Below, in pieces: positions 10,773-20,704 of a stretch of 22,688 nucleotides of DNA. A program made the position numbers and the translations under genes. The notes under the pieces are model-generated. The model saw only the letters and a program-made list of their open reading frames with translations, had not been told where the DNA came from and did not search any database. Every line of letters begins with the position of its first letter. Position 1 is the first letter of the stretch. Origin of the DNA: Mesostigma viride (taxonomy: Eukaryota; Streptophyta; Mesostigmatophyceae; Mesostigmatales; Mesostigmataceae); NCBI GenBank assembly GCA_009746045.1, contig RPFO01002206.1:64001-86688 (forward strand), read 5' to 3'.

Positions 10773-13067
10773 GGGAGAGAGGCGCATCGGAGGGTTGCCC
10801 TGATCGGAGGGGGGCTGAATGCAGAAGACGAGGCCGTTTCCAAAAAGTCGAGGGGGACGGCGCTGCTGGAAGTGCACAACTATTTCAAGACGCACATGGA
10901 GGAATCCTGGGATAAGCCGGAGGTGCCCCTTCAGGACCAGAAAGAAATATGGAATTTGATTCATGGGGTTTCAAGCAGCACTGAGAAGGCAAGGAAGGAC
11001 GGGGAGGGGGAGGAGGGTGGTGAGGAGCGGGTTGGAGGGCGATTGAACGAGGGTGGTTTGTCCGAATCGGAGAAAACCCAAGTCTACGACTTCATCTCGG
11101 CTGTGAAGGATGAAACGGTCGCTCCGAACGACGACAGTAGATGTGGAATGCCGATTGAGGACAAGCTGGCCAAGGAGCTTGCAGAGTTTCTGGACATCGT
11201 GGCAGCGGACAAGCTGGACGGGGAGGGAAGGGTGATGAGGAAGGGGGGGGGATCAAACAGGAAGGGTGGAGGAGTCTAGCCCGCTTTCGATTCTGGCCGT
11301 CTATCATGGCAACCGTGAAGGCCAAACACGTTCCTCCTCAGTGCTTGTATGACCTGACATACATGGCCAAGATCTTCTGCGAGGTGATGGTCCAGCTTTT
11401 CATGATCTACAACCGCGATTTGGGGAAATACCCCGAACCACGCGACCTCGGCTGGTTGCCGATGCAGCCTTCGGAATCCGACAGCGCCCTTCAGAGGGTG
11501 GCCGATACGGTCGCTGTAGCTGCCAAGAGACTAAGGGCGGTTATCAGGCCAACGGGGAGGGACGATTCCACCTTCCCACTTGCACTGCTGGAGAGGACGG
11601 ATTTTGGGACGACCCACAAGGAGGAAACGAAATGGTGGGTCCTGATTGCGCCCGAACCCCCAACCGAACAGGCTGTGGTGCCCCAACCCGTACAGCCTGT
11701 GGCGGGGGCTGTGGTGGTGACGGGGGCTGTGCCGGAGGAAGGCCAAGCCGAACATGCCGAGGCAGAGGACGTCCAGTCGGGTCGCCAAAAAAAGGTGGGG
11801 GAGAAGCGGGAACCCCCGCGGAAGTTTGGGTCGGAGGAGCTGGCATCCGAAATCGAGCAGCAGGGCCCGTGGATTTCTAAGAAAATTTACGGGTCTGACG
11901 GGGAAACGACCTGTGAGTTCATGATGAAGACTTTCGCGTGGGAGAAAAGCGATGGGCCGACACGGTTGGCTCAAGTGGTACTTAATGCAATGGAGGGGTT
12001 CGAATTTGTTGTGAAGAGGAAGGGGGGGGTGAACCAGCCGGATATCAAGAATGGGATATGGCTGCTGAATTTGGAACACCACGCGAAGCTGTGGAATGAT
12101 GAGGAATTGTTGAAGGGTCGAACGGGTGCGTGGGTGGAGAAAAGGGACTGGAAGGCGGCGAAGGATTGTGGAGATTTCAATGGTGTGAAGGACGCCTGGT
12201 CGTCGTACCTAGGCGATTTCACGGGATTCTTCAACCCACCCGTGATCTTCATTGGGTCAAAGGAGCAGGTGGATGGGTTTAAGGTCCTTCTGAAGGTACT
12301 TGGGAAGCGGCCTGAGGGGGAGGATATTTCCAATCCCAACGGCCGTTCGGGCAAGGAAATTGCGGGTGCAGCCCAGAAGCGTCCGCTGGAGACGGCAGGC
12401 GCTGGCACCAAAAAGAAACGCCGGAAGCGCGCCGCCTCGGAGACCCCCTCGGCCGAAGACGTCTCAATGGGGGATGATGAGGATGTCGGGTCACATGGGG
12501 GTGATGATGGGGAGGAGGTTGGTGATGATGGTGCCGGCGATGATGAGGGGGGCGGGAATGAGGGTGGTGATAAGGGGGGCGGGTCGAAGGACGGAGAGGG
12601 GGGGGTTCGAAGGGCGGAGAGGGGGGCGGGTCGAAGGGCGGAGAGGGGGGGGGTCGAAGGACGGAGAGGGGGGCGGGTCAAAGGGCGGAGAGGGGGGCGG
12701 GTCGAAGGGCGGAGAGGGGGGGGGTCGAAGGACGGAGAGGGGGGCGGGTCGAAGGGCGGAGAGGGGGGGGGTCGAAGGGCGGAGAGGGGGGGGGTCGAAG
12801 GACGGAGAGGGGGGCGGGTCGAAGGGCGGAGAGGGGGGCGGGTCAAAGGGCGGAGAGGGGGGCGGAGAGAAGGGCGGAGAGGGGGGCGGGTCGACCGGCG
12901 CATCGGGGGAAGGGGGGAAGGAGGGGGGGGGAGGGGAGGGAGGCTCGAAGGGGAATTCGGGGGCGTCTGGGGGGGGATGTTGGGGCGTGCCGTCGACTAC
13001 TGCAAAAAGCTCCTTTCGCCTGGCGGGCACGTTCGATCAAGAGCAACGGCTAGTCATCTGTCAAAGG
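10773..13067 (+). CDS. Unrecognised spliced gene, central exon with poly-G frame breaks
   Basis: Enters in phase 0 after GCAG and is open to a TAG at 11277-11279. The next frame, open on both sides of the G9 run at 11243-11251, carries on from there through 11306 to the donor GG/GTAAGT at 13068; one more G would join the two. The protein has an acidic segment (EGEEGGEE), a W-rich middle part (EETKWWVLIAPEP, KNGIWLLNLEHHAKLW), a basic cluster KKKRRKRAA near 12410-12435 that looks like a nuclear localisation signal, an acidic tract (DDEDVG, DDGEEVGDDGAGDDEGG) and a long Gly-rich repeat. I do not recognise the family. The ATG at 11306 could also begin a separate protein. The mix of basic and acidic low-complexity parts fits a nuclear or chromatin protein, which is inference. 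Confidence 0.6.
12323..12368 (+). repeat. Exonic match to the 45-bp unit, second
   Basis: GATATTTC, CCAACGGCCGTT (12336-12347), a 7-base spacer, GGAAATT (12355-12361) and GGGTG follow in the order and spacing of the intronic unit and over its full length. Here it is coding, read as NPNGRSGKEIAG. Same orientation as the arrays. Confidence 0.75.
12575..12900 (+). repeat. 24-bp Gly-rich coding minisatellite (GGGSKGGE type)
   Basis: Fourteen units of GGGGGGCGGG followed by TCGAAGG(G/A)CGGAGA. Taking TCG/TCA (GAG in unit 13) as marker, units start at 12584, 12607, 12631, 12654, 12678, 12702, 12725, 12749, 12772, 12795, 12819, 12843, 12867 and 12891. Steps are 24 bp, or 23 bp five times. Four of the five 23-bp units have an unbroken G9 where the others have G6-C-G3, and the second unit has G8-T. 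Each 23-bp step shifts the frame. With all steps at 24 the frame would stay Gly-Ser-Lys-Glu rich. Minus-strand Pro/Ser/Arg ORFs here are shadows. The dense G runs on the coding strand could form G-quadruplexes. Confidence 0.85.
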
Positions 13068-13186
13068 GTAAGTTAATCTGAGTGAATATGGTCGGTTAAA
13101 TTATGATGTTTGCATATTCCCAAGTTTGATTTGCGATTGTAATGATAACTAATTGCGCCGCTCGTCATTGCTTGTCCCACCCACAG
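13068..13186 (+). other. 119-bp intron
   Basis: The donor GG/GTAAGT is near consensus; CTAAT at 13149-13153 fits a branch point; the acceptor is CCCACCCACAG/GTG after a C-rich stretch. The base composition drops to AT-rich compared with the exons. The junction is phase 1 when the upstream exon is read in the frame of 11306, and it then continues into an acidic reading frame (DESEEEPP). Confidence 0.75.
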
Positions 13187-14003
13187 GTGACGAGTCTGAA
13201 GAGGAGCCGCCAAAGGATGACGCGCATGGCGGCCCACCCAAAGGGTTTGAGGAAGATTCGGAAGAATCGGAAGAATCGGAACCTGAGGAGGAAGCGCCAC
13301 AAAGACGTGTCACAGTTACCGCAACCCAGCCCAAGCCACTAGACAAGAAAGTGCCACCACCAAGTTGGCAGCCGTGGATGGAGAATCTGGAAGGTGGGGG
13401 GGGGGGAAACGGGTCGTGCCCCGCTCGCCTGTTGGATGTCCGGTTTCGGTATTGTGCAAGCACGGCGGTGAATTTTGCCAGTATCGGAAGAACCAATCCC
13501 AGCGCCTTGATACGTTGTGGAAGCCCACGTGGGCTGCTGATTCGGTGGCTAAACTCAATGCAGACCCAATGAAGCTGGCACACATGCCTGATTTCCACGT
13601 CGACACGTTCCTGGTGCATGGAGTCGTTCGAAAGGTGGATAAAACGGGCGTGTGGTACGTTAAATTTTGGGCAGAAGGGTGTGACGAAAAGGGAATCTGG
13701 ATTAATGGGGAGCAGGGGACGATGCCCGCGGCAATTTTCAAGGTACAACAAGACGAGATGCGGAACTGTTTCAAGCCACCTGAGGGAACGTATTTGGAGT
13801 GGTGGATGGACAAGGGGTACCTGGCGACCAGATCTTCCCCAGCGACCAGATCTTCCCCACGACTCCAAGAGAAGGGGGGAGACCAAGCCGCAGGGCAGGG
13901 CAAACGAAAACCTCAAGGGAAGGCTGGCGCAGATGTGCGGGAGGGGGGTGTAAAGAAGCCCAGCGGACGGGGTGTAAAGAAACGCCTGTTAGTAGGTAGT
14001 TAG
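13187..14003 (+). CDS. Unrecognised spliced gene, last exon
   Basis: Begins with an acidic stretch (DESEEEPPKDD, EEDSEESEESEPEEE) up to the G11 run at 13396-13406, where the frame breaks; the frame one base off then runs on to TAG at 14001-14003. That part has Cys/His residues (CPVSVLCKHGGEFC, a possible small zinc site), a beta-rich segment HGVVRKVDKTGVWYVKFW that resembles Tudor or PWWP-type barrels in look only, and a basic tail (GRGVKKRLL). An 18-bp tandem duplication at 13824-13859 adds a second ATRSSP. Function unknown; acidic and basic tracts fit a nuclear protein. Confidence 0.6.
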
Positions 14004-14030
14004 ATAGCTTGATCTGAACTCGTGTACATT

Positions 14031-14035
14031 TGTAA
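14031..14035 (+). terminator. TGTAA poly(A) signal of the spliced gene
   Basis: TGTAA lies 28 nt after the stop codon, the position and motif used by chlorophyte genes. A second TGTAA is near 14198. No AATAAA precedes them closely. This is the main hint to a green alga. Confidence 0.4.
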
Positions 14036-14067
14036 AGATCGATCTGTACATCTGTCTCCAGAGCATT

Positions 14068-14167
14068 CACTTGAATATTCAAAGTTCAAGTGGGAATTAC
14101 TGGTTGGGTTGTGCACAGGCTTGTGCACAATTTTGGCAATAATTATAATTCGTTCTATAAATAGAAC
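14068..14167. other. Cluster of short inverted and direct repeats, with TATAAATA
   Basis: CACTTGAA (14068-14075) pairs with TTCAAGTG (14085-14092). TTGTGCACA occurs twice near 14109 and 14121. GTTCTAT and ATAGAAC (14152-14167) flank two bases and together hold TATAAATA, a good TATA box. No ORF follows downstream on the plus strand, so a promoter is uncertain; it may be part of a small non-autonomous element or of the 3' region of the gene. Confidence 0.35.
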
Positions 14168-14279
14168 TAGCGGGGTCGTGGAGAGGGTTGTGCAATTGTA
14201 AATAATCTACAACTTGTCTCACTTGCTTACCCTCCGAGTGCATGACACTATGACAAAAACAGCCAATTTTACCCCGACT

Positions 14280-14325
14280 TGAATAAATTTTAATAAATGT
14301 TAATAAATTTTAATAAATTTAAGCA
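14280..14325. repeat. Short AT-rich tandem repeat (TAATAAATTTT type)
   Basis: About four imperfect 11-12 bp units of AATAAATTTT. The surrounding 14168-14769 shows no convincing gene. A 75-codon minus-strand ORF at 14420-14647 is unbroken and has a stretch DGTVYRMLRQ that faintly recalls a helix-turn-helix, but is too weak to call. Confidence 0.7.
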
Positions 14326-14769
14326 ATCTAGTAATGAAAAGTGCACGCGGAAAGCGCACCAGTGACCAAATTGCATGAAATGGTAATGATTTCATGTGGA
14401 AACGCATTCACAATGAGCATCAATTGTCATGTATTTGTTGAAATGGCGTCTCCTCAAGTAATAAAATTTGGCATGGGTATTGTAGATTGATTGTGGGCCC
14501 CCCTATCCTACGCTGCCTAATCTCGTCCGAAACACGAGGCATGCCATGATACAAAGACTCTGATGACGGACGCTCGGAAAAACCTACGTTAAGGACCTGT
14601 CGGAGCATCCTGTAAACCGTGCCGTCCACATCAATCCGAAAACCCATTTTCTTCCCCTGGAAAATATTTGGAGATGGAATAATGGTCAGTTTGACCTCAA
14701 ATTTGGCACCAAGGTTCCTTATCAGATATCTTATGATGCCATGTGGTCAAAAAAATTTTTGGGAGTTGG

Positions 14770-15760
14770 CAGCATGGTAACATGGTGACATTTGCTAGCA
14801 AAAAATACCGTATTTTCAGCACTTTCTGGCATGTATGCATATATAATGACATCAAATGAACTCAGTTGGGCCTGGAACTTTGCACATGTTCTAAACACAT
14901 CCCATGCAGCATGCCCACAAAGTTTCAGGCTGGTTGGATGACAAATTGGTGACAAATGCTAGCATAAATACCCAAACATGCAGTTTTTCATGGTTTTTTA
15001 AGGGTTTTATCACACATATGCATACATAATGACACCAAATGAACTCAGTTGGGCCTGGAACTTTGCACATGTTCTAAACACATCCCATGCAGCATGCCCA
15101 CAAAGTTTCAGGCTGGTTGGATGACAAATTGGTGACAAATGCTAGCATAAATACCCAAAATGCAGTTTTTCATGGTTTTCCAAGGGTTTTATCACACATA
15201 TGCATACATAATGACACCAAATGAGCTCAGCTGGAACTTTGCACATGTTCTAAACAATCCCATGCAGCATGCCCACAAAGTTTCAGGCTGGTTGGACGAC
15301 AAATTGGTGACAAATGCTAGCATAAATACCCCAAAATGCAGTTTTTCATGGTTTTCCAAGGGTTTTATCACACAAATGCATACATAATGACACCAAATGA
15401 GCTCAGTTGGAGCTGGAACTTTGCACATGTTCTAAACACATCCCATGCAGCATGCCCACAAAGTTTCAGGCTGGTTGGATGACAAAATGGTGACTGATGC
15501 TAGCGCCCCCCCCCCCCCCAAATGCAGTTTTTCATGGTTTTCCAAGGGTTCCAACACATGGGTGCCTATATCAATGAACTCAGTTAAGCCTAGAACTTTG
15601 CACAGCTCATAAAACATCTATGTTAACTGCCCACAAGAAATTCAGACTGTTTGCATGACAAATAGGTGACAGATGCTAGCAAACATAGCACAAAAAATGC
15701 AGTTCCTAGTAATTGTTTTTCAAGGGTTTCATCCCATAGTTGCATGTCAACCATTCCAGT
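14770..15760. repeat. About six copies of a 176-183 bp tandem repeat
   Basis: A marker (TGGTGACA.ATGCTAGC type) starts near 14783, 14947, 15130, 15305, 15488 and 15664; spacings are 164, 183, 175, 183 and 176. Each unit contains CTGGAACTTTGCACATGTTC, CATGCCCACAAAGTTTCAGG and CAGTTTTTCATGG. Middle copies are close to each other and the outer ones are diverged. One unit has its CATAAATACCC part replaced by C14 (15506-15519). Short ORFs here recur with the unit and are not genes. Confidence 0.92.
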
Positions 15761-15920
15761 TTGGGATATATAGTCAGGTTCCCAACAACACATCTAGATG
15801 ATATATTATGTGATATTGCAGGAAGGCAGACTTAGGGGCACACGCCCATGATACAACGTCAACATGTACATCAACAACACACACGTAACTTAGCTAATCT
15901 TCATAATAAAAAGCACACCT

Positions 15921-16359
15921 TCCCCACCCCCCACCCACCCACCCACCCACCCACCACCCACCACCCCCACCCACCCACCCACCCACCCACCCACCCACCC
16001 ACCCACCCACCCACCCCACCCACCCACCCACCCACCCACCCACCCACCCACCCACCCACCACCCACCCACCCACCCACCCACCCACCCACCCACCCACCC
16101 ACCCACCCACCCACCACACCCACCCACCCACCCACCCACCCACCCACCCACCCACCCACCCACCCACCCACCACCCACCCACCCACCCACCCACCCACCC
16201 ACCCACCCACCCACCCACCCACCCACCCACCCACCCACCACCCCACCCACCCACCCACCACACCACCCACCCACCACCCACCCACCCACCACCACACCAC
16301 CCACCCACCCACCCACCCACCCACCACCCACCCACCCACCCACCCACCCACCCACCCAT
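15921..16359. repeat. (CCCA)n tetranucleotide array
   Basis: About 440 bp of CCCA with scattered one-base losses (CCA units), more frequent toward the right end. The His/Pro/Thr and Trp/Gly/Val ORFs on the two strands are artefacts. It ends at CATATAACCATG and passes into the CGCA array. Confidence 0.98.
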
Positions 16360-16365
16360 ATAACC

Positions 16366-16590
<225 letters not shown>

Positions 16591-16600
16591 ACACACAGTC

Positions 16601-17841
16601 ATGCCTTCCTCCCTCCCTCCCTCCCTCCCTCCCTCCCTCCCTCCCTCCCTCCTCCTCCCTCCTCCCCCTCCCTCCCTCCCTCCCTCCCTCCCTCCCTCCC
16701 TCCCTCCCTCCCTCCCTCCCTCCCTCCCTCCCTCCCTCCCTCCCTCCCTCCCTCCTCCCTCCCTCCCTCCCTCCCTCCCTCCCTCCCTCCCTCCCTCCCT
16801 CCCTCCCTCCCTCCCTCCCTCCCTCCTCCTCCCTCCCTCCCTCCCTCCCTCCTCCTCCCTCCCTCCTCCCTCCTCCCTCCTTCCTCCCTCCCACCCTCCC
16901 TCCCTCCCTCCTCCCTCCCTCTCTCCCTCCCTCCCTCCCTCCCTCCCTCCCTCCCTCCCTCCTCCCTCCCTCCCTCCCTCCTCCCTCCTCCGTCCTCTCC
17001 TCCCTCCCTCCCTCCCTCCCTCCCTCCCTCCCTCCCTCCTCCTCCCTCCCTCCCTCCCTCCCTCCCTCCTCCCTCCCTCCCTCCTCCCTCCCTCCCTCCC
17101 TCCCTCCCCCCTCCCTCCCTCCCTCCCTCCCTCCCTCCCTCCCTCCCTCCCTCCCTCCCTCCCTCCCTCCCTCCCTCCCTCCCTCCCTCCCTCCCTCCCT
17201 CCCTCCCTCCCTCCTCCCTCCCTCCCTCCCTCCTCCCTCCCTCCCTCCCTCCCTCCCTCCCTCCCTCCCTCCCTCCCTCCTCCCTCCCTCCCTCCCTCCC
17301 TCCTCCCTCCCTCCCTCCCTCCCTCCTCCCTCCCTCCTCCCTCCCTCCCTCCCCTCCCTCGCTCCCTCCCTCCCTCCCTTCCTCCCTCCCACCCTCCCTC
17401 GCTCCCTCCCTCCCTCCCTCCTCCTCCCTCCTCCCTCCCTCCCTCCCTCCCTCCCTCCCTCCCTCCCTCCCTCCCTCCCTCCCTCCCTCCTCCCTCCCTC
17501 CCTCCCTCCCTCCTCCTCCCTCCCTCCCTCCCTCCCCCTCCCTCCCTCCCTCCCTCCTCCCTCCCTCCCTCCCTCCTCCCTCCCTCCCTCCCTCCCTCCT
17601 CCCTCCCTCCCTCCCTCCCTCCTCCTCCCTCCCTCCCTCCCTCCCTCCTCCCTCCCTCCCTCCCTCCTCCCTCCCTCCCTCCCTCCCTCCTCCTCCCTCC
17701 TCCCTCCCTCCTCCCTCCCTCCCCCTCCCTCCTCCTCCCTCCCTCCCTCCTCCCTCCCTCCCTCCTCCCTCCCTCCCTCCCTCCCTCCCTCCCTCCCTCC
17801 TCCCTCCCTCCCTCCTCCCTCCTCCTCCCTCCCTCCCTCCC
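16601..17841. repeat. (CCCT)n tetranucleotide array
   Basis: About 1.24 kb of CCCT with many 3-bp CCT slips and a few substitutions. Trinucleotide slips get denser to the right (after about 17500). Long Pro/Ser/Leu and Gly/Arg/Glu ORFs on the two strands have no stop only because of the unit. Confidence 0.98.
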
Positions 17842-17891
17842 CCATCATTCATGCATCCGTTCATTCATGCATGCATCCACTCGTTCATTAA
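17842..17891. repeat. Short CATT/CATG tetramer tail
   Basis: CATTCATGCATCC and GTTCATTCATGCATGCATCC recur as an imperfect 4-bp periodic stretch directly after the CCCT array, a fourth tetramer type in the same run. Confidence 0.7.
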
Positions 17892-18799
17892 CATGCCTCC
17901 GTCGGTCAGGGGTTCAAAATGATGCAACAGACACCAGAAAAGAGAGAAGGAGCCGCCTCCCCAACGTGCCGCCCGGCGACGGCAGCGATGGGCCCAGGGG
18001 GGTAACTGTGCGCTTTGTCTTGTTCGCCGGGGTGCGCCGGCGGGGTGCGGGCACTGTCGCGTTTTATTTTGCCCGCCCGCCCCAGTCCTTGTCGCAGTGC
18101 CTCCTCAGGCCATGGCGGCAGGGTAAGAGTTCTTTTCGCCCGTCGCCGGACGCTTAAACCACTAGAATACGCCGGTTAATGACGATAAAAAAGCGGGTTA
18201 CAACGATAGAAACCAGTAGATGTTGGTTCTCCCGCACCCGGGGCACACCTAAGACATCGCCAGCTAGCCCCGCCCGCAGTTCATGCAGCGGACAATGTTT
18301 ACCCCCCCAAGGGAAGTCATAAATCTGCAAGAAAAGGGGTAAAAGCGATTAAATCCACGACATGCATTTTCGCCCCTGTCAGCGCTCCTATAAATCTGAC
18401 TTTTACGGGAAAATTGTGTGCAACATGGAAACGCAAAATTAAGGGAATCGCTGTGCTGGATCTCTTCGAAATGACATAAGGAATCGTTCGAAAGTGTGCC
18501 CTCCTACCAGTAGCTTCTAATCTGTGCTAGCCATTACCTTGAACACGCACGGGTGGCTGCGCTCGGCGCGCGAAACTGGCCACTGCTGCGTGTTTGCCCT
18601 CGCACACACACACAAAAAAAATGTTCCCCGACCATTTTTTTGAAGAATAAATTTCCTTACGTCAATGCCGATCGAACAAGCGAAATCCGGTACAAAATGG
18701 CATCGTAATTCCTGCACAGTAAATTTTCACGCCACCATAGCCTTCGCAATGAAATTTGCACTCAACATCTCCCGCGCGCACCGAATTTCGTCAATTTCA
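17892..18799. other. No convincing gene
   Basis: GC-rich to about 18160, then mixed. An open frame runs out of the CCCT array to 18157 but its start lies in the array. GCAGG/GTAAGAG at about 18118-18128 looks like a splice donor, so a short exon is possible but unsupported. TATAAATC at about 18390 has no gene after it. Confidence 0.5.
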
Positions 18800-20250
18800 C
18801 CCCGGATTTGCCGCGGACACTTTGGCGCGGCGTCGGATTGATGTGTCTAGCCTAGCTGCCAGTTTGGGTGGGATGGTCCACGCCTCGGCGCCATACGTGA
18901 GCACCGTGAGGACGAGGACCTTGAAGAGCATGCGCTTGCGGTGCTCGCCCAGGCCCTTCGAGCGCCAGTAGGGTGTGAGCGAACGGAGCTTGGCCCAGGC
19001 AAGGCCGATGCGGGTGTCCACATCGTCGGCAGTGTCAGGAAGCCAGCTCCTCAACAGCTTGAAGCGGTCGCGGAACGGGACCTCCGTCCCGTCGAGCAGG
19101 CGCGGCAGCGGTGGTTTACTGGAGGCCCCAATCACCATCGCCTCGGTTTTGACACTATAATCTCCAATGCCACCGCCCGCGCCTCCAGGCCCAGGCAGTC
19201 CAGCCAGGTCTGAATGTGCTCGGGGCTCTCGATGAGGGTGGTGTCACGATCCGCATAAATCAGGTCGGCAAGGCGGTAACCAGGTCTAACCCCGCCGTGC
19301 TCTTTTTAAGGATGTCCAAGCCTGGCTTGAACCCTTAAGAGCAGTAAAGCGCGCACGTGCCCGGCGCATGACGTGATCCACGACAATAATGAACAGGTAT
19401 GGGGACAGGACACAACCTTGCCACACCCCGTGGTGAAGGGGGAATGGTGGGGTGGTGCCTTCCACAGTCCGCACTACTGCCAGTGAGCCCTCATACAGTC
19501 GGCGAATGGCAGCAATAAACGCAGGTGGCACCCGATCCAGAGCTAGGATGGCCCAAAGAGCCTCCCAGAGAACCGTGTCAAAGGCCTTGATATAGTCAAC
19601 AAAAATGAAGACCAGCCCGCAAACTGTCAGGGCAAAGGCGACGCACCTCCTCCATCAACCGGCGCGCGACAAACACAGCCATGACAGTGTTACGACCACG
19701 ACGGAAACCCATCTGAGACTCACCCAGGTGTGGGTCCAGCGCGGCGCGTCCGGAGCCTGTGCAGCATCATGCGCATGAAGACCTTCAGCGCGGCGCTCTG
19801 GAGGCTGACACCCCGGTAGTTACCGGGGTCAGCAGCAGAGCCCTTCTTGTACAGCATGACGCGGATGGCCGTCTGCCACTCAGCAGGCGGAGGCTCGTCA
19901 GAGAGCAGGACACGGTTGCAGAACGCCAGCAGAAGATCCCTAACCGCCGGATCAGGGGTCTTCAGCAGCTCAGGAGAAAGGTGGTCGGCACCGACTGCCG
20001 CATCGTACCGCAGTAGACCAAGGGCACCGTCCAATTCCTTCAAAGTGAAGGGGGGGACGACGTCGTCCGAGTGGCAAGGCAGTCCTCCTGCAAGGCGGGG
20101 ACTTGGTAGTCCGCGGCCGAGGAGGGGGGCGCTGGTGGCGGCGGGGGTCCGGCGACCCCGAGGCGGGCGGCCGTCTCGGGGTGAAGCGGCGGGGGGGGGG
20201 CGCAGGCCCCACCTGTCAAGGAAACATTGCAGCATCCATGGGGTCCCATT
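18800..20250 (-). pseudogene. Decayed LINE (non-LTR) reverse transcriptase
   Basis: Read on the minus strand, RT motifs come in order but in several frames: FTLKELDGALGLL and GADHLSPELLK (about 20050-19970), WQTAIRVMLYKKG and NYRGVSL (about 19880-19800), GESQMGFRRGRN (about 19715), motif A VDYIKAFDTVLW (about 19600-19565), HGVWQGCVLSPYLF (about 19437-19395), a YADD-like site read YADRDTTL (about 19257-19235), and a C-terminal VLTYGAEAW (about 18895). There are at least three frameshifts, an extra codon inside YADD and a Trp for the usual Arg in HGVRQGC. No endonuclease is visible. The element is dead. YGAEAW followed by a helical tail suggests an RTE- or CRE-like clade, unsure. Confidence 0.88.
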
Positions 20251-20256
20251 ATAGGC

Positions 20257-20281
20257 ATTGAATTGAATTGAATTGAATTGT
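20257..20281. repeat. (GAATT)n microsatellite
   Basis: Four to five units of GAATT/ATTGA near the 5' side of the LINE relic as transcribed. Short and simple. Confidence 0.85.
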
Positions 20282-20282
20282 A

Positions 20283-20704
20283 ACATAACTCCGTTGGGAG
20301 TATATGTAGCACATAGCCCTTGAGAGGGGGCATATGGCCTATCATACATCCTAAGCTACTTCCTGCAAGGGTGGGGATGTAAAGGACCCTAGCTCTAGGT
20401 GCACCAGGGCACGTGCATCCCCATGATCTTCAAGCTATGCCCAGCGAAGGGGGAGCCTGTCATGGGGGGAAGATCAGCATAGCTATACAAAGGCTAAAGC
20501 GTGGCTCTCAGCAGAGAGGTACTCCCTGCATGGGCACAATATAACTAAATAAAGCTAGGCATCATCTGGAGTGTGGCTCATCATAGGCACACATGTACAT
20601 GATTAAATAAAGCGTGTGGCTTAGCTGTGATAGTGCCTCTAGGAGGCGTACATGTACATGGCCACGGTCTATCTATGCTACACTACTACTACTGCTGTAT
20701 TCCC
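20283..20704. other. Non-coding stretch between the two LINE fragments
   Basis: No ORF of note. Two segments with AAATAAAGC followed by TGTGGCT (near 20547 and 20604) and two ACATGTACATG palindromes (near 20590 and 20650) form an imperfect short duplication. No endonuclease domain is visible, so the two LINE fragments are not simply neighbours in one intact element. Confidence 0.5.

Noticed and set aside
11971-12903. 310-codon minus-strand Pro/Arg/Ser-rich ORF
   Set aside because: It is the complement of the Gly-rich coding repeat; splice signals and phase support the plus strand.
14420-14647. 75-codon minus-strand ORF with DGTVYRMLRQ
   Set aside because: Too short and without a recognised domain or signals; only a faint helix-turn-helix look.
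15192-15617. Short minus-strand ORFs with CAKFQ and LENHEKLH segments
   Set aside because: They recur with the 180-bp tandem unit and break at its indels.
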